Positions 32,638-44,646 of a DNA stretch of 54,482 bases are shown piece after piece. The stretch is from Rhypophila decipiens. Its lineage: Eukaryota; Ascomycota; Sordariomycetes; Sordariales; Naviculisporaceae. The DNA lies in NCBI GenBank assembly GCA_033297075.1, contig MU858258.1:6986-61467 (forward strand), read 5' to 3'. The translations under genes and the position numbers were made by a program. Below the pieces are notes generated by a model, which ran no database searches, had not been told where the DNA came from, and was given only the letters and a program-made list of their open reading frames with translations. How positions within the stretch are numbered: the stretch's first letter is position 1; each line of letters starts with the position of its first letter.

Positions 32638-35600
32638 TCAAGCCCTGTCGTCAGTCGAAGTCAAAGTCTCAAAAGGAACCCAAACCAACACCCCACCAGC
32701 CTCCTTATCAACCTTGATCCCCTCTCCAGCAGGAATAATCCGCAACAGCTTTTGGAAGTATTTATCGCGCACAACCAAAAGCGGCTTGATCCATTTCCCC
32801 CCTTGCTCCTCAACAACAACCACCTTCTTCTCTCCGGCGGCAGAAGAAGAAGGCCCCCCTGTCACAAGTGGGAGAATCCTATAATCTATACTCCTCCTCG
32901 AGACGGGGAGTAGATTCATAGTCGTTTGTCTTGTGCCCGAGAATGCAAATTCGGATTCCTTTGTCAAAGGGTCGACGGGGGCGTCTAGGGACAGGCTAAA
33001 GGTTAAAAAGTGGTTCGAGGCGTTTTCGATTGTTAGGGTTAGGATTATTATTCGTTGTTGGGCATCTTGTTTTGGTTTTGGTGGGAGATGGAGGTAGGAT
33101 ACTGAGGCTAGGACGCGGGGTTCTGTGCCGAATATGCTGAAGCGCGGGACGGGCAGGGTTGTGCTGTTTGGTTTATCTTCTTCTTGTTGGTCAGCAGGGG
33201 GGGTGATGCGGGCCCATTTGATTATGAGCGAGACGTCCAGTGCCGACGGGGAGCGGTCGTCGAGAGTGTTCTTCCGGGCGGTTATTTCGAACGAGGCTTC
33301 TTCCATTGTTTTGGGCCGGATTATGCGACTCTCGGAATCGGAAGAAGGGTGTTGTTGGGGAGATGAGTCCAGCTTGCTGTGGTTGACGCGCGTGGAGGGG
33401 GGTGTTTGGACGAGAATGTCTACGTCCAGGATGCGGAGCGGCTCCGAGGCGAATGAGGCGTATCGCGTGACGAGCTGCCATGTTTGGGATATACCCTTTG
33501 GTATGAGGGGTTTGTCCTGTGTGATGGCTGGGTCATCTACCTGGACGCCGTCGGGGTCAAAGAGAGTCGGCCACGGATCGGGGTGGACCCGAGGTAGGAG
33601 GTCATAGTTGGCCTCGAACGGGTTGACGATGGTCAGGGATAAGACCTTCTCTTGCGTGATGGGTGTCCCTGGGTCGGTGGACAGATGATAGACGACCCGC
33701 AAGGTCAAGGTATATTCGGTGGTCCGTTCGATGGGTTGTAACCTGATCTTGACACCGAGTGACTTGGAACTGGCAATAGACCCTAGAGACACACCGGACA
33801 AGCTCAACGCCCCGGTCTCCGACTCTGCTGGGACCTTCTGGACTTCCTGTCCGGAGATCTCCAGAGCAAACACTGCTGGTAGAGCCTCCTCCTGTCTGGA
33901 CAAGACGACATCCAGCTTGGAGGGGGCATCCACGTCCTCCTGATTCAGGATATCAAAGCCAAGATCGATAGGCTCGTTGGTATAATACTGTGTCTTCCAC
34001 GTCGGAGTGAGAATCTCCATTTTCGGCGGCCGTGGCAACACCCTGATGGACAGGGGATTCGCCCGGGCGATGCGCTTGGTCTTGGATCCCGTCAGAAACC
34101 AACGGTTGTTGGCGGCGGGGCTCCTATCATCAAGATCGATTAAATGCCTGAGATCAAACGTTTCTGTTTCTAGGCTCATGGTGAGCGAATCTGCCCCAGT
34201 CTGGCCCGGTTCTCGCAGCGGAATTTTCAATTTGAAGACGATGGTTTGACCGGCATGTAACGTCAACGGTGCTTCTCCTTTCAGGGAAACCGTCTTTTCT
34301 GTTTCACTCGACCCGTCCTCGGAATCCGACGATTCGTCCTCGGTCACGTAGCTCGTGAGAGGGACATCAACCAGCCGAGCCTCACCCTGCTGGAGCTCTG
34401 GACCAGGCTCGTCGGCTTTGTTCTCCAAGATAATACTGTTGACACTTCCCCGGAGAGCAACCTGGACTTGTTTGAACACGACAGGTGCCGATCCCCGACG
34501 GGCATTCGAGGTGAGAGACAGCTGCGCGTGTGCGCTCTGACCGGCCTTGCCCTCCTCATCCCTAAAGACAAACGACGCGGCGACAAATGACAATATCATG
34601 TCATCACTAACCGAGATCCTAGGTCTCGACTTGGGCGTCATGCCCTCAAGCGACCTGGTGGTATCATACGGCCAATTCTGGACCGTCGTGAAGCCTAGAA
34701 CGACACTATATCAGCAAACAAGATCTCCCAACCAGAAAATAAAAAAACCTACCCTTATAAAGCAACTCATAATCAATAGCAACAACCAAATCAGCCTCAC
34801 CAGCCATAACAGCCGCGGTCCTCAACGTCCAACTCAGGTCCTCGACAACACCCACCCAGCCCTCCCGTCGAAACGACATATCCTTCCAAATAGGCCTCAA
34901 CAGCTCAACAATGCTTTTCCAGTCCTTGATACTGCCCAACTCCATAGCACACTCAAGCGACAGTTCGGCCGCAAACCGAATCTGCCCCCGTTTCATAAAC
35001 TCCCTCCTAGCACGAATCAGCATCTCAACAATCAACTGACTATGATCCACCCAGCCATCCTCCCTTCCAGCAAAACTCTCAAGCGGATACTCCTCATACG
35101 GCTCAGGACACATGTACGTATCATACATAAACGCCCGACTAGCAACCTGCGAAGCCGGGCTAAAACTAGGCGGCCGTCGATCCTCCTCGGGCATATTCCT
35201 CGCAAATTGCCGTCGCTTATACAAATGCCTCGCCGCAAGACGATACCAATACCCGGTGTGGTGTAACAGTTCCCAGGGCTGAAGCCGTTCCCCCATGACC
35301 GCCTTCTCGGGCGTGAGATATAACCGCATGGCACTTTCCACCAATGACCCATCGTTTTTCTTTCCCTCCGCAGTAGCAGCCGTAAACTCGGGAATCTCGG
35401 CCTTTTCAATCAGATTAGCCATGAGACAAGCCCATCTCGCTTCCCAAGCCTCAAACCCGTAGTTCCTCGTCCCCCTGCCGCGTCGGTCGATAAGATCGGC
35501 CATTCGCTCCCCATGACTTTGCCATCGTCTCGCAGCACTGCTATAAGCCCCGTTCCACAACAAACACCGTAAACACCGCACAGCAATGATATCGGCCAAC

Positions 35601-36698
35601 AACCGCCCCTCATTCCACCGCGGACTCCAAGAAGGAATAGCCTCCATGATTTCCGAGCTCAGCAGATTCTCATACGCCTGCTCGTACGACCGTAACGCAT
35701 CGCTCATCTCGAGTCTATACTCTGCAAAAATAGCAGACTTGAAATCATGCCGTACATTCCACCCCGCTAGGGACAACGTCTGAGAAGTCCCCGACACGGG
35801 GGGGATCGTAGGCTGGGGCACGACGCCTTTGCTTCGCTTCTTCCTGCTATGGCGGCCCATTTCGCGGTAATATTCTATTGCGACGCTTTGGAGGGTGACA
35901 AGCATGTTCTCGGCCATGCGCGACAGTTCCTCGGGGGACTCGTGCGGGGGGACGAGGAAGAATGATTTCGAGTCGATTCCGCATCCCTTTCGGATATTCT
36001 CGAGGCGTTCTTGGATTGAACTGCTGCTGGGGCTGTGTTGCTCGGCGAGGAGGATGATTGAGAGACGGGTTTTGTACCTTGATTGGGAGAGCAGACCGCG
36101 GAGGTTGTTTACGTCTGTCTTGATCTGGTTGTCGCGCAGGGTTGTGAGGGTGGGGTCTGATACGAGGGTGTAAAAGACTAGGAGCACGCTGGGGACTTGC
36201 GACTGGTGTTTGAGGATCCATTGCGTGTCGATTAGGCCGTCTGGGTAGAGGGGCGATATCGGGCTTAGGGGGGAGTAGGGCGAGTGCAGGACTGGTGGTG
36301 TTGGTGAGGGCGGGATCTCGATTCCGTCGGGGAGGCGGGCGCGTCGTGGGGGGAGGAGGAAGGACTATTTTGTCATTATATCGGTCTTGTAGAGAGGTAG
36401 TGGGTGGAAGAGAGCTTACCCGCTCAGCAGACCGAACCCGGAAGCGATACCGCTTGGTGATCTCTTTCCCATTACATGGCAGCTCCGAGGCATCGTGCTC
36501 TTGGATGTACCGCAGGAGCGCATGCGCTGTGTCGTCGCCCAGGGCGGGGAGCTCGGAGCGTATGAGAATGGCTTGTTCCTTGAGGATCGGGCTCAGCGCC
36601 GAGTCGTAGGTCGCAGCATTGTCGTTGCCGGGTGTGACTCCCAACGTGAGCAGGAAAGGGACGCTATGATCCAGGCTGCCGGGCGGGTATTCGTCCAT
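32638..36698 (-). CDS. TRAPPC11: TRAPP complex subunit TRAPPC11 (foie gras/Gryzun)
   Basis: Three exons: 36698-36420, 36364-34753, 34694-32638 (introns of 55 and 58 nt); 1315 residues. The start MDEYPPGSLDHSVPFLLTLG was chosen as family-like; the frame is open 22 codons further to another ATG. Residues about 300-620 are the foie-gras helical-repeat domain (RLEMSDALRSYEQAYENLLS; EAWEARWACLMANLIEKAEI; WYRLAARHLYKRR). The last ~650 residues are beta-rich, Gryzun-like (SVSDDMILSFVAASFVF; ILDVDILVQTPPSTRV). TRAPPC11 is a TRAPPIII subunit acting in ER-Golgi and autophagy traffic with Rab1/Ypt1; Saccharomyces lacks it but filamentous fungi keep it. A TTAGGG-like tract near 33040 lies inside coding sequence and is coincidental. 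Confidence 0.88.
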
Positions 36699-36834
36699 CT
36701 TTCGTCTGTAAATAGACCCCTTTTTCCAAGGAGAAGAGTATATTCCGGACGAGAAGTCTGGCAAGCGCTATAAAAAGTCGAGGCGCAACCGTCAAGCTCG
36801 ATCCGGTGGTGGGTGTGTTGCGCCTCCTCCCGCT

Positions 36835-36900
36835 TCGAGTTCCTTTCTCAGCACTCCCGACGATCGGTAGTTTGCGACCTAACCGATGCGCCAGCGCCAA
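36835..36900 (-). other. tRNA-like relic (A-box part)
   Basis: On the minus strand, TGGCGCATCGGTTAG matches a tRNA D-arm/A-box and resembles the intact tRNA-Arg at 18501-18601. The segment after it does not fold into an anticodon arm, and the acceptor ends do not pair. A weak B-box-like stretch (AACTCGAAGC) follows. Best read as a decayed tRNA or SINE fragment. Confidence 0.3.
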
Positions 36901-37428
36901 AGTTCCTGCGATTCAGTGATCAGACTTCGTATTGCGTATCGAGGCGTGAGATATGATCAGTTCGATTTCCAGTCGTGAGGATCCTTGGGCGTGCAAACGG
37001 CAATATAATGTGGTGGAATGTGTGAACTTTGTAGCTGGAAGTAGGTAAAGCTACCGTACGGAGTACATCGGTGTGGACTGTAGAACCCAATGTCCAGCTC
37101 CAACGTTTGGGTGTGGGGCTTATCTTATCGGGCTTGGCGCGGGCCGCACTTCAGGGGTAAGGGTTGTTTATTTCTGGATGTCACTGTCCAGGATTCTTGA
37201 GACGTCAACAAAAGATGTTTCCGGCTGATGAAGAACGAGCAACGAGAATTTTGGTCCGTCTAATTGTTGAAACTATGAGAACAGTAATGGTTGTAATCGT
37301 CTTACGTACTTCTACCTGAATCGCATCAACATAAAGACATCTATCTACATGGGTTGAAAAATACGGTGTCGATATCGTATTTTTGGTTTAAAGAGCGCCA
37401 GAAGTTTTGTGTAAGGCGCTTAATTAAT

Positions 37429-37648
37429 ATCCGGGCACCAGTCCTCTCGTATACGGGCACCAGTCTTCTTATATACTGGTACTACTCTTGTAGAATAGAG
37501 GCTTTGACTGATTGGAATAGATGCCTCGACTGCCTATAATAGAGGCCTTAGATGACTCGAATAAATGGTTTAACTCGCTGGAATAAATGCCTTAACTGCT
37601 TAAAATAGAGGCCTTAGATGGCTCGAATAAATGTCTCTGGTCTGGAAA
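37429..37648. repeat. Tandem array, 10 units of exactly 22 bp
   Basis: Ten consecutive 22-bp units, each starting with AT, with no insertion or deletion between units. The first three resemble each other (GGGCACCAGTC core in the first two). The next seven share AATAGAGGCC or AATAAATGCC starts. Unit sequences differ by many G/A and C/T changes. No reading frame uses it. Confidence 0.75.
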
Positions 37649-38492
37649 GTCAAATTGGACACTCATTCTCCAATGTTTAACGCTAACCGAAAAAGACAAA
37701 ACCAAACGAACTTGCAACGGCAACAACGAAACCAACAGCTGATACGCTGCGAGAGTGATCACGAAAACGCTTCATCAATCCAGTCCAGACCCCCGCCCGT
37801 GTCTCTCGCCTACATCGAATACCGCCCAAGTTAGAAACGACTGGTCTGATGCTACTGAGCCGAGCACGCCTTTCGGTGATGTGCATGTCATCTTTTGGTC
37901 GTGTGGTTCAGTGGTTTAGTGCTAGAACCATCTGCCATTTCCCTCCAACACTAAACGGAACTCAGCATCATGTCTCTCGTCTTGCTAGCTCAGAGAATGA
38001 GAGAACGGAGGGTCTCTCTCATAGCTGTGACATTCATGGCCTCCAGTTTATCTGCGGCCGCGACTTGGGTGAATCTTGTGCCCGGTGGGGACGAGCTTGC
38101 GGGAATGCGAGTAGGGATCGATTCGAGCGGGTTCAGATCAGTCTCGTCGTCATCCGAAGATGCATCGTCGGCGTCGTCCATATCTCGTAATCGCTCTCCA
38201 TCCCACGTCGTGTCCCTCCCCAGGGAACTTCAAGTGTCTGCAGGATGGTGGTAAGCCCGTGGTGGGTAAATATGTATTCCGGTCCAGTAGGGGCGTCATC
38301 GCATTGAGCCAGTTTCCAGTGATAGTCGAGCGGTTTGCTATACGCCGTAGCTCATTATCTCGACTGCTCAAGATATGAGTACGTAAACGGAAGTAAACAC
38401 GAAGACAGGGGACTTACCCAGTTTATCGATTGTGTTTGGGATGTCTGTAGGTGTTTAGATGGGCTGTTGATAACGTTGTATAGACTAGTGAC

Positions 38493-38815
38493 GATGATTC
38501 TCGAATAGAACAATAATGCTTAATAGTGATGATGATGTTGTTCAGGCTGGCCGGGCTCGAGTTGCGAGACATTGATGACTGCAATGGCCCCATCTCTGCC
38601 CTTGGTTCTGGCAGCATGGTCGTCGACATGGCAGGGCTCTGGCTGGGACAGGTCCGGTACGGGTTGGAGCTGTTTGTGTAAATCTTGTCTACACGTCGAT
38701 AGCCGGTTCAATTGTTAATGTATGTGGTTCCAATGGCGATGATGATGTGTGTGGCTCCAATGGAGATGATGATTCTCGAACAGAACAATGATGCTCAATA
38801 GGGATGATGATCTTG
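38493..38815. repeat. Diverged 48-bp direct repeat within GATGAT-rich sequence
   Basis: The 48 bp at 38493-38540 and 38768-38815 align with about five mismatches, mostly transitions. Between them, two further short copies of a CCAATGG-GATGATGAT unit occur around 38731 and 38758. Confidence 0.6.
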
Positions 38816-39911
38816 ACCTGAATGATGGGAAAAAGGATGGTGAAAAGGATTTAGTCGAGGATCTGAAGAGACAAGCTATTGTATCCCCCCAAAATCTATC
38901 AGTATGTACAAATGGAGCTGAAAAGAAGGTTCAGAGGAAAGGATAGTTCAAGTCCTATATGACGTGTCTTGTGATAGAATTCGAAGCTAGAACAGGAAGT
39001 TGGGATAACGCGAGGAAAGTATACATACACTAAGTCTCAAACCTTCCCGCCATCAGCAGCAGCCGAACAGATATATCATAGAAAGGGAAGGAGTACTCAC
39101 CTGGTGGTTGATGCTGTACAGTGTTGAGGCCACTGCCGCCCCGGTAGTGTTATATCTTACGGCGATAGTCATGCTGAGGCATTTTATGAAAACACCAAAC
39201 GACTAATCACAAGAAGCTCTTCTTTTCTTATTTCCTACTACGCATAGAGTACCTATCCGTAAGCTTCCAGCCATTTCACAATCAAGTACTAGCAACACCA
39301 AGAAGAGATAATCAATCTGTAAACACCAAACAAATACATTAGACAATCCACAACCTAACTCTTCTTAATCCCCAAGCCAGACAAAATCAATCAAGCAAGC
39401 AGAAGCAGACGGCCTGCCCGTGCTCGACTGGTCTTTCTGTCTGTCTGTCCCCATGATATGAAAAAGACAATCAAGACCAAAAACAAAAAAGAACAATGTT
39501 GACGACTATGCTGTTTGAAAACAATGGGATATATAATTCTTTTCCGCTTTGCAAAGAATGCAAGCAAGCAAGTAATGAACCCCCCAAAACGCGCCAGAAC
39601 ATGGCAGAGGAAAGAAAGAACATAAAGTGTAGCGAATCGCTCTGGACATAAATAAGGAAAGAAAGAAAGGGAAATAAACGACCTCAAACAAGTCAACAAA
39701 AGAAACAGGAAACTGCAAGGCTAAACTGGCTGGCCGGCTTGCCGAGAATGCGAAAGGAAAATATGAAAAAAGACAAAAAGAAAAGCCAAGTTCCATCACA
39801 TCCCCATCCCAGATTTCGTCCATCCAGTCTCCCACACATACAAAGCATTCCATCATAAGATCCCCAAACCACACAGCATTCATATCGTCACATCACATCA
39901 CATCTCTCAGC

Positions 39912-42900
39912 CTAGCAAGGCTGCAGATAGTTGCTAGGTACGAGGCCTACCTGCCCACTGCCGCCCTGGACAGTAGCCTCCCACCAACCATCGTCCTGAT
40001 GGCGCAACACAGCCAGCATATCGCCCTTGTTGAATCCCAATTCCTCAGGGATAGCAGCCTGGTACATGTACAATGCGCGAGCTACACATCATCAGTTAGC
40101 CATCCAGCAATTTACCTCAAGAGTGAACGAGTGAGTCTTACCATAATGCATAATACACCTTCCATCTCTCGTGTACCTGGCCCCATCCGCCACACTCTTG
40201 CTCCTAGTCCGACTAGCGGGCTGCAAGGGGCCGGCACCTTCGTAGAGACCCATCTGTCCGCCACTGCTGCTGGTATCTCTTCCATTAAAGTTCATATTGG
40301 ACTGGCTCGTCCCGGGGCGCACAGTCCCGCTGCCGCCTCTCATGTTAGAGGAGCTGGTACCCGGCCGCACGCTGCCGCTGCCGCCTCTGCCTCGCTGTGA
40401 GCCGCCATACTGGCTGCCCGCATCCATCTCGGGCGCCATGTCGCCCATGCTGCTGCCAGGTCGGTGGCCACCGCCATATTCACTGCCCCGGCTGGTAGAG
40501 TAAGGGTTGGGCGACGCCGATCTCGCCATGTTGTTGGCAGGTGAGTTTTGTCTATAATAGTCTTGCTCCGAGGGACGCTGCTGCTTGGGCGTGCTAGCGC
40601 TCACCGGGGTGTACGAGACCGAGCCACGGCTGCGATGGCTCCCGTATGGGTTTGGCGAGGCAGATCTGTGCTGCGGTTGCTGCTGCTGGGGCGTAAATTG
40701 AGGATCCGCCCGAGATCCAGGACGCGGGGATGCGCTGCGCGGAGGAGCGGGAGAAGTAGCACGCGGCACATCGCCGCCTCTGGTAGGGGGGCGAGAGACG
40801 GCAGAGCTTGCTCCACCACCATAGCCACTACCAGTCGAGCTTCCGCCACCATAACGACTTCCAGTCGAGCTTCCTCCACCATAGCCGCTGCCGGTTGAAC
40901 TGCCTCCAGCGTATCCTGCGCCAGCACGAGACTGAGGCCTGTCGGTTGTGCTAAACAGGCTGCGAGTCTGCTGCTGGAACTTCTCGGACGACTGCTTCAT
41001 GGCCTTGGACGTCACCGCTGGGGGAGGGACGCCAAGTCTCTGCACCGGCTGGTCGTAGGATGGCGGTGGGCTACCACGTCTGCTAGGCACGACAGCGCTG
41101 CTGGTTCCTGGAGTGGGACCAGATCGTGTGAGTGGGTTGGTAGCGCCAGGGGCGGGTGTCGCAATGCCATGGTAGTGATCGGCCGAGATTCTGGACGCAC
41201 CTTGCTTGTTGCCTTGTGAAGTAACGCCCCTCAGCTCAGCCAATGCCAGAGCGATCGGATCATCCTCCTCGGCTGGCACTGGTGCCGCCTTCTTTTGCCT
41301 GTCGGGGTTATCGACAGGGAACACGTTGCCACCAACATTGAGTGCAAGGCTGGAATTAGCAGCAATGGGATCAGGGCTGGCGGTACGGTCAGGAAGGACA
41401 GCCTGGGTCGTCGTGTTGGACAAGGCCGGCCTGGACTGGTTGTTTGAAGGATGCCACGTGTTTCTGTTGTTCGGGGCAATCTCCTTTGTGCTCTTCTGGC
41501 GCCTGAACGGGCTGTGGTTCTGGAAGAAGCCGGATTTCTTCTTAAGAACCTTCTTCTCTGGTGACTGAGCCGGTCTCTGCGCGGGTACCGATGATTGAGT
41601 GGGTGGCTGAACTTGAGCGGGTGCGGGTGCCGGAGCTGGCGATGGCGCTCGAGCCAATACTGGAGCCGGGGCAGGTGCAGCAGCCGGGGGCGGAGCTTCT
41701 CTCTTCAGAGGAGACACTGGTTCCTGGCTCGAGAACGACGTCTCGCTGTGCGAGTCTCTACTAGACGGCCTCGCAGATAGCTGAGACGACGGCGCCGAGC
41801 TAAGATCCGAAGCTGTAGGTCTGCACAGCATGGTCATGCCGTCCATCGGGTATGGGTCATGAGGCACAGGAGCAAACTCTGTAGGGTCGTACTCAACATT
41901 GCTAGCCCGAGGAGGTTGGTATCCACGAGGAGGCTGCTGTCTCGGCCTTTGGCTGTCCTGTGGTGGCATAACGGGCATCTTCTGTGGCGTGAGGCTGGCC
42001 TCTCTGCCATGGGGACCTGCTTCGTCAACTGCATGGCCAAGATTCCTTGCCAAGTCCGAGTTGGGATCGTGGTGCGACTCGTAAGTGGATGGTTGCGGTG
42101 ACGATGAACGGAAAGCAGGGTTGATGCTCCGCGGGAACTGCGCGACCGAGTAGCTCTCATCTTCCGAGGCCTCAGACTGGGAATCCATATCTCCCCGGCA
42201 AAAGTTGATGTACTTTGGCGCATCCGGAATCTCCTGGCCTGTGCCCCGCTCACTGATAAAAGTGATGATATCCTTTTCTACCTCCATCTTCTCTAGTGAC
42301 AGGCGAATCTTCTCACAAGATGCGTCGTCGCTGACGCAGACGGTACTAGCGATATTGGCAAAGGTCCACAAGCTGCTCTTGGTAAAATCGAGTCGCTCTT
42401 CCTCCAGATCCTGGAACTTGTCGGCAGCGGCTTTCCATTCTCTATTCCATCGGGCTGTGGTTTCTTCCAGCGCCTTGACGGCTTGCTCGTATTCCGTGTT
42501 GGTCGTCGCCAAGCTGATTTGCGTCTTTTCTAGCCTGGCCTTGTTTTTCCTCTCTTCTTGACCCATTACCATGTGACCTTGGGCAAGATAGCCCTTGATC
42601 TTGAGGCAATCTTGCTCGTATCTATCTCGCGTCTGCACATCATGGCGAGTTAGCACGCTAATGTCATTGTCGTTTCCCTTGAAGCTGGACTTGAGGTGAC
42701 TGACCTTGTTGACATGTTGAGTCTGCTGTATCTTGGTCTTCAGCAACTTCTCGACTGTGTTCTGGATAATCTTTCGTCGCTCCTTCATGCCGCCGGCAAA
42801 TGCAGCAAGCGGCTCCTCCAGTTCGCTCCTCATCTGCGCCGCAATGCTCTGATGTTGTTTCCCCATCGACTCGACCTCGCCACGAACAGTATCCAGCGAG

Positions 42901-43279
42901 AACTTCAGAGTACCCATTTCCTGGGAGCCGAGAGCCTTGCGACATAGTGAGAGCAGCTTTCGTGAGTAATCCTCCTCGATCGATGCTCGTGCTGTTAGAA
43001 AGGAAGGATGAGCTGTCAGTCACTGTCCTCGGAAACCGAACTGTCTGGATTCCGTTGCGACATACCGCTATAAAATGATCGAAGCTCATCACAAGTTTGT
43101 TTCGCATTGTGCATGCGCTCCAGCAGAGGCCCGACTCCGGCATCATCTTTGCCCCAGAAGTTGTTGGCGACTGCAGTAGCAGTAAATGGTTAGCATTTTG
43201 CCATTCACAAGTTGGTAGGCAGCAGCAGTATCCGCAAGGTAAACTCACAGGAAAGGGCAACCGCCGGCCCGTCGCTCAT
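39912..43279 (-). CDS. F-BAR and SH3 cytokinesis/actin protein (Imp2/Cdc15/Hof1 type)
   Basis: Four exons: 43279-43249, 43170-43066, 42991-40142, 40081-39912; 1051 residues. The spliced N-terminus reads MSDGPAVALSFANNFWGKDD, then an F-BAR domain (about 11-260) with EEDYSRKLLSLCRKALG and long coiled helices. A central disordered region of ~700 residues is rich in Pro, Ser and Gly and includes a Gly-Tyr-Ser tandem repeat (about 737-775). The last exon supplies a C-terminal SH3 domain (ALYMYQAAIPEELGF, DDGWWEATV, GLVPSNYL). This is the layout of the Pombe Cdc15/Imp2 and yeast Hof1 family, which links membrane to the actomyosin ring and septum or to endocytic sites. The SH3 frame is only reached by splicing, so models ignoring the 60-nt last intron would lose it. 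Which of the Cdc15-like or Imp2-like paralogues it is cannot be told from sequence alone. Confidence 0.9.
40805..40915 (-). repeat. In-frame Gly-Ser-Tyr coding minisatellite
   Basis: About four copies of a 30-bp unit coding for GYGGGSSTGS-like decapeptides within the disordered middle of the F-BAR protein. Length is likely to vary between strains. Confidence 0.75.
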
Positions 43280-44173
43280 AGCGGCCGGCATCGCACCTCG
43301 GAAGGAAAGAACGAAATGACGGTCAATGGCTAAGATCCACTGCCTTGTGGGTGCCGCAATTAAAAGCGAGCGGAAGGAAGTCGGGTGTCTCGCGGTTCTC
43401 GTCGTTTACAGCAATAAAGAAGTCGCAATCGTCGTTGGCAGAAGCAGTTCCAAGACAACAACGGCGCTGGCAATGAGAAGCACAAAACGGCAAGACAAAA
43501 CAGAAGAATGAAAGACACAATTCCGTGAAGAAAAGTGCTGAGTTAATTGTTGGCAGTTTTCACTTGGAGGAATGTTGGATTCGGTAGAATGGAACCAGGT
43601 TTGCGGTGTGCAGCATTTGGGGGGGGTTGAGGTGCAATCCGTTGTTGACAGTCGGGGTTGCGCGGGGTTGATGGGGCAACCGAGGGGCTGATCCCGTCGC
43701 CAATCGACGACCCCTGGCGCCAATCCCTCGGAGCCGCCTTGGAAGGAGCCTCCTGATTGGTCGGCCGCAAATCAGTTGCCCCTTTTCTTGAATTGTCAAC
43801 CATCCGACGTCAACATGTGTGGAATTCCATAAACAGGTTATCATCGTAGGCGCATAGAGGTTGGCAATTGAAGTGTATGGGGGGAGGGGGAATTCCTAAG
43901 CAGTTAAAGCAAAGAACTGAAGGCACATATGAACGTTGTTGAACGTTGAAAATGTGATCAGTGTGGTCTGCACTGTGCTCCACTGCTCCTGACAGCTCCT
44001 GCAGCATGCTTGATATTATTCCGAGTGCCAGGGACTGCGAAAAAGGATGTGACTCGTGTTGAAGACGGGTTCACCAAGACAAGACTGACGAGGTCCGGAT
44101 GCGAGAAACATCGCGAGGCAAATACAACAAGGTACTGGAAAGGTAGGTAGATGAGAGTCAAAAAGGGGCAAAA
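43280..44173. other. Upstream region of the F-BAR gene
   Basis: Promoter and leader of the leftward F-BAR gene, then sequence downstream of the 5S gene. No protein or RNA gene seen between them. Confidence 0.5.
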
Positions 44174-44292
44174 ACATACAACACCGGGGATTCCCCAGTG
44201 GTCACCCACCTGAGTACTAGTCCGGCCGTCGCTGGCTTATCTATGGGAGAGCGGACGGGATCCCGAGTTTTCCAGCGCGTATGGTCGTATGT
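44174..44292 (-). rRNA. 5S ribosomal RNA
   Basis: Minus strand, 119 nt, from ACATACGACC to GTTGTATGT; the two ends pair as the 5S helix I. Internal segments GGATCCCGTCCGCTCTCCC, AAGCCAGCGACGGCC and GGTGGGTGACCACTGGGG are those of fungal 5S RNA and include the internal control region. A run of T follows the 3' end. It stands alone, unlinked to rDNA, as in Neurospora and relatives. Confidence 0.93.
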
Positions 44293-44646
44293 GCTAGTTG
44301 ATTGTTCCAAAGCAGCCTATTAAGCCTCTCGGGAAACTCTCTACAGTGGAGCCGAGTCACAGGCAACGCAACTTTTTGTCAAACCACAGAAGCTTCGATC
44401 TGTGTGCTTTATCAGTATATAATTAATTAGGTTGGCTCTGAAAACTCGTGGACTATGGTACTGTGTCTGACTGTGGATTTTTCAATTGAGAATTGCCGCG
44501 TGGGCCTGCAAAAGCATAAAACACACACAAGATTTACTCAAGAATCAGTGTATAATTATTATTCTTAGCAATAAGAGACGCACAAATATAAGATATTCGA
44601 AAGAACCTCCCGAGGGGAGAGAAACTACAAGTACAAATCGCAAGGA
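44293..44646. other. Spacer between 5S gene and dioxygenase 3' end
   Basis: AT-rich 3' flank of the leftward dioxygenase gene and upstream flank of the 5S gene. No further feature seen. Confidence 0.5.

Larger units (their letters stand above)
36699..39911. other. Intergenic, repeat-bearing
   Basis: TRAPPC11 promoter and leader at the left, the F-BAR gene 3' UTR at the right. In between lie a tRNA-like fragment, a 22-bp tandem array and a diverged 48-bp duplication (listed separately). A tRNA A-box-like segment (TGGTTCAGTGG) also occurs near 37908, without a matching B box. No protein gene recognised. Confidence 0.5.

Noticed and set aside
33036..33055. TTAGGGTTAGG tract
   Set aside because: Lies inside the TRAPPC11 coding exon and is explained by codon choice; not counted as interstitial telomere.
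33125..33607. 160-codon plus-strand frame
   Set aside because: Antisense to the TRAPPC11 C-terminal exon.
37903..37940. tRNA-like segment (TGGTTCAGTGGTTTAGTGC)
   Set aside because: Fits an A box, but no anticodon arm or B box follows at the right distance; not called as a tRNA.
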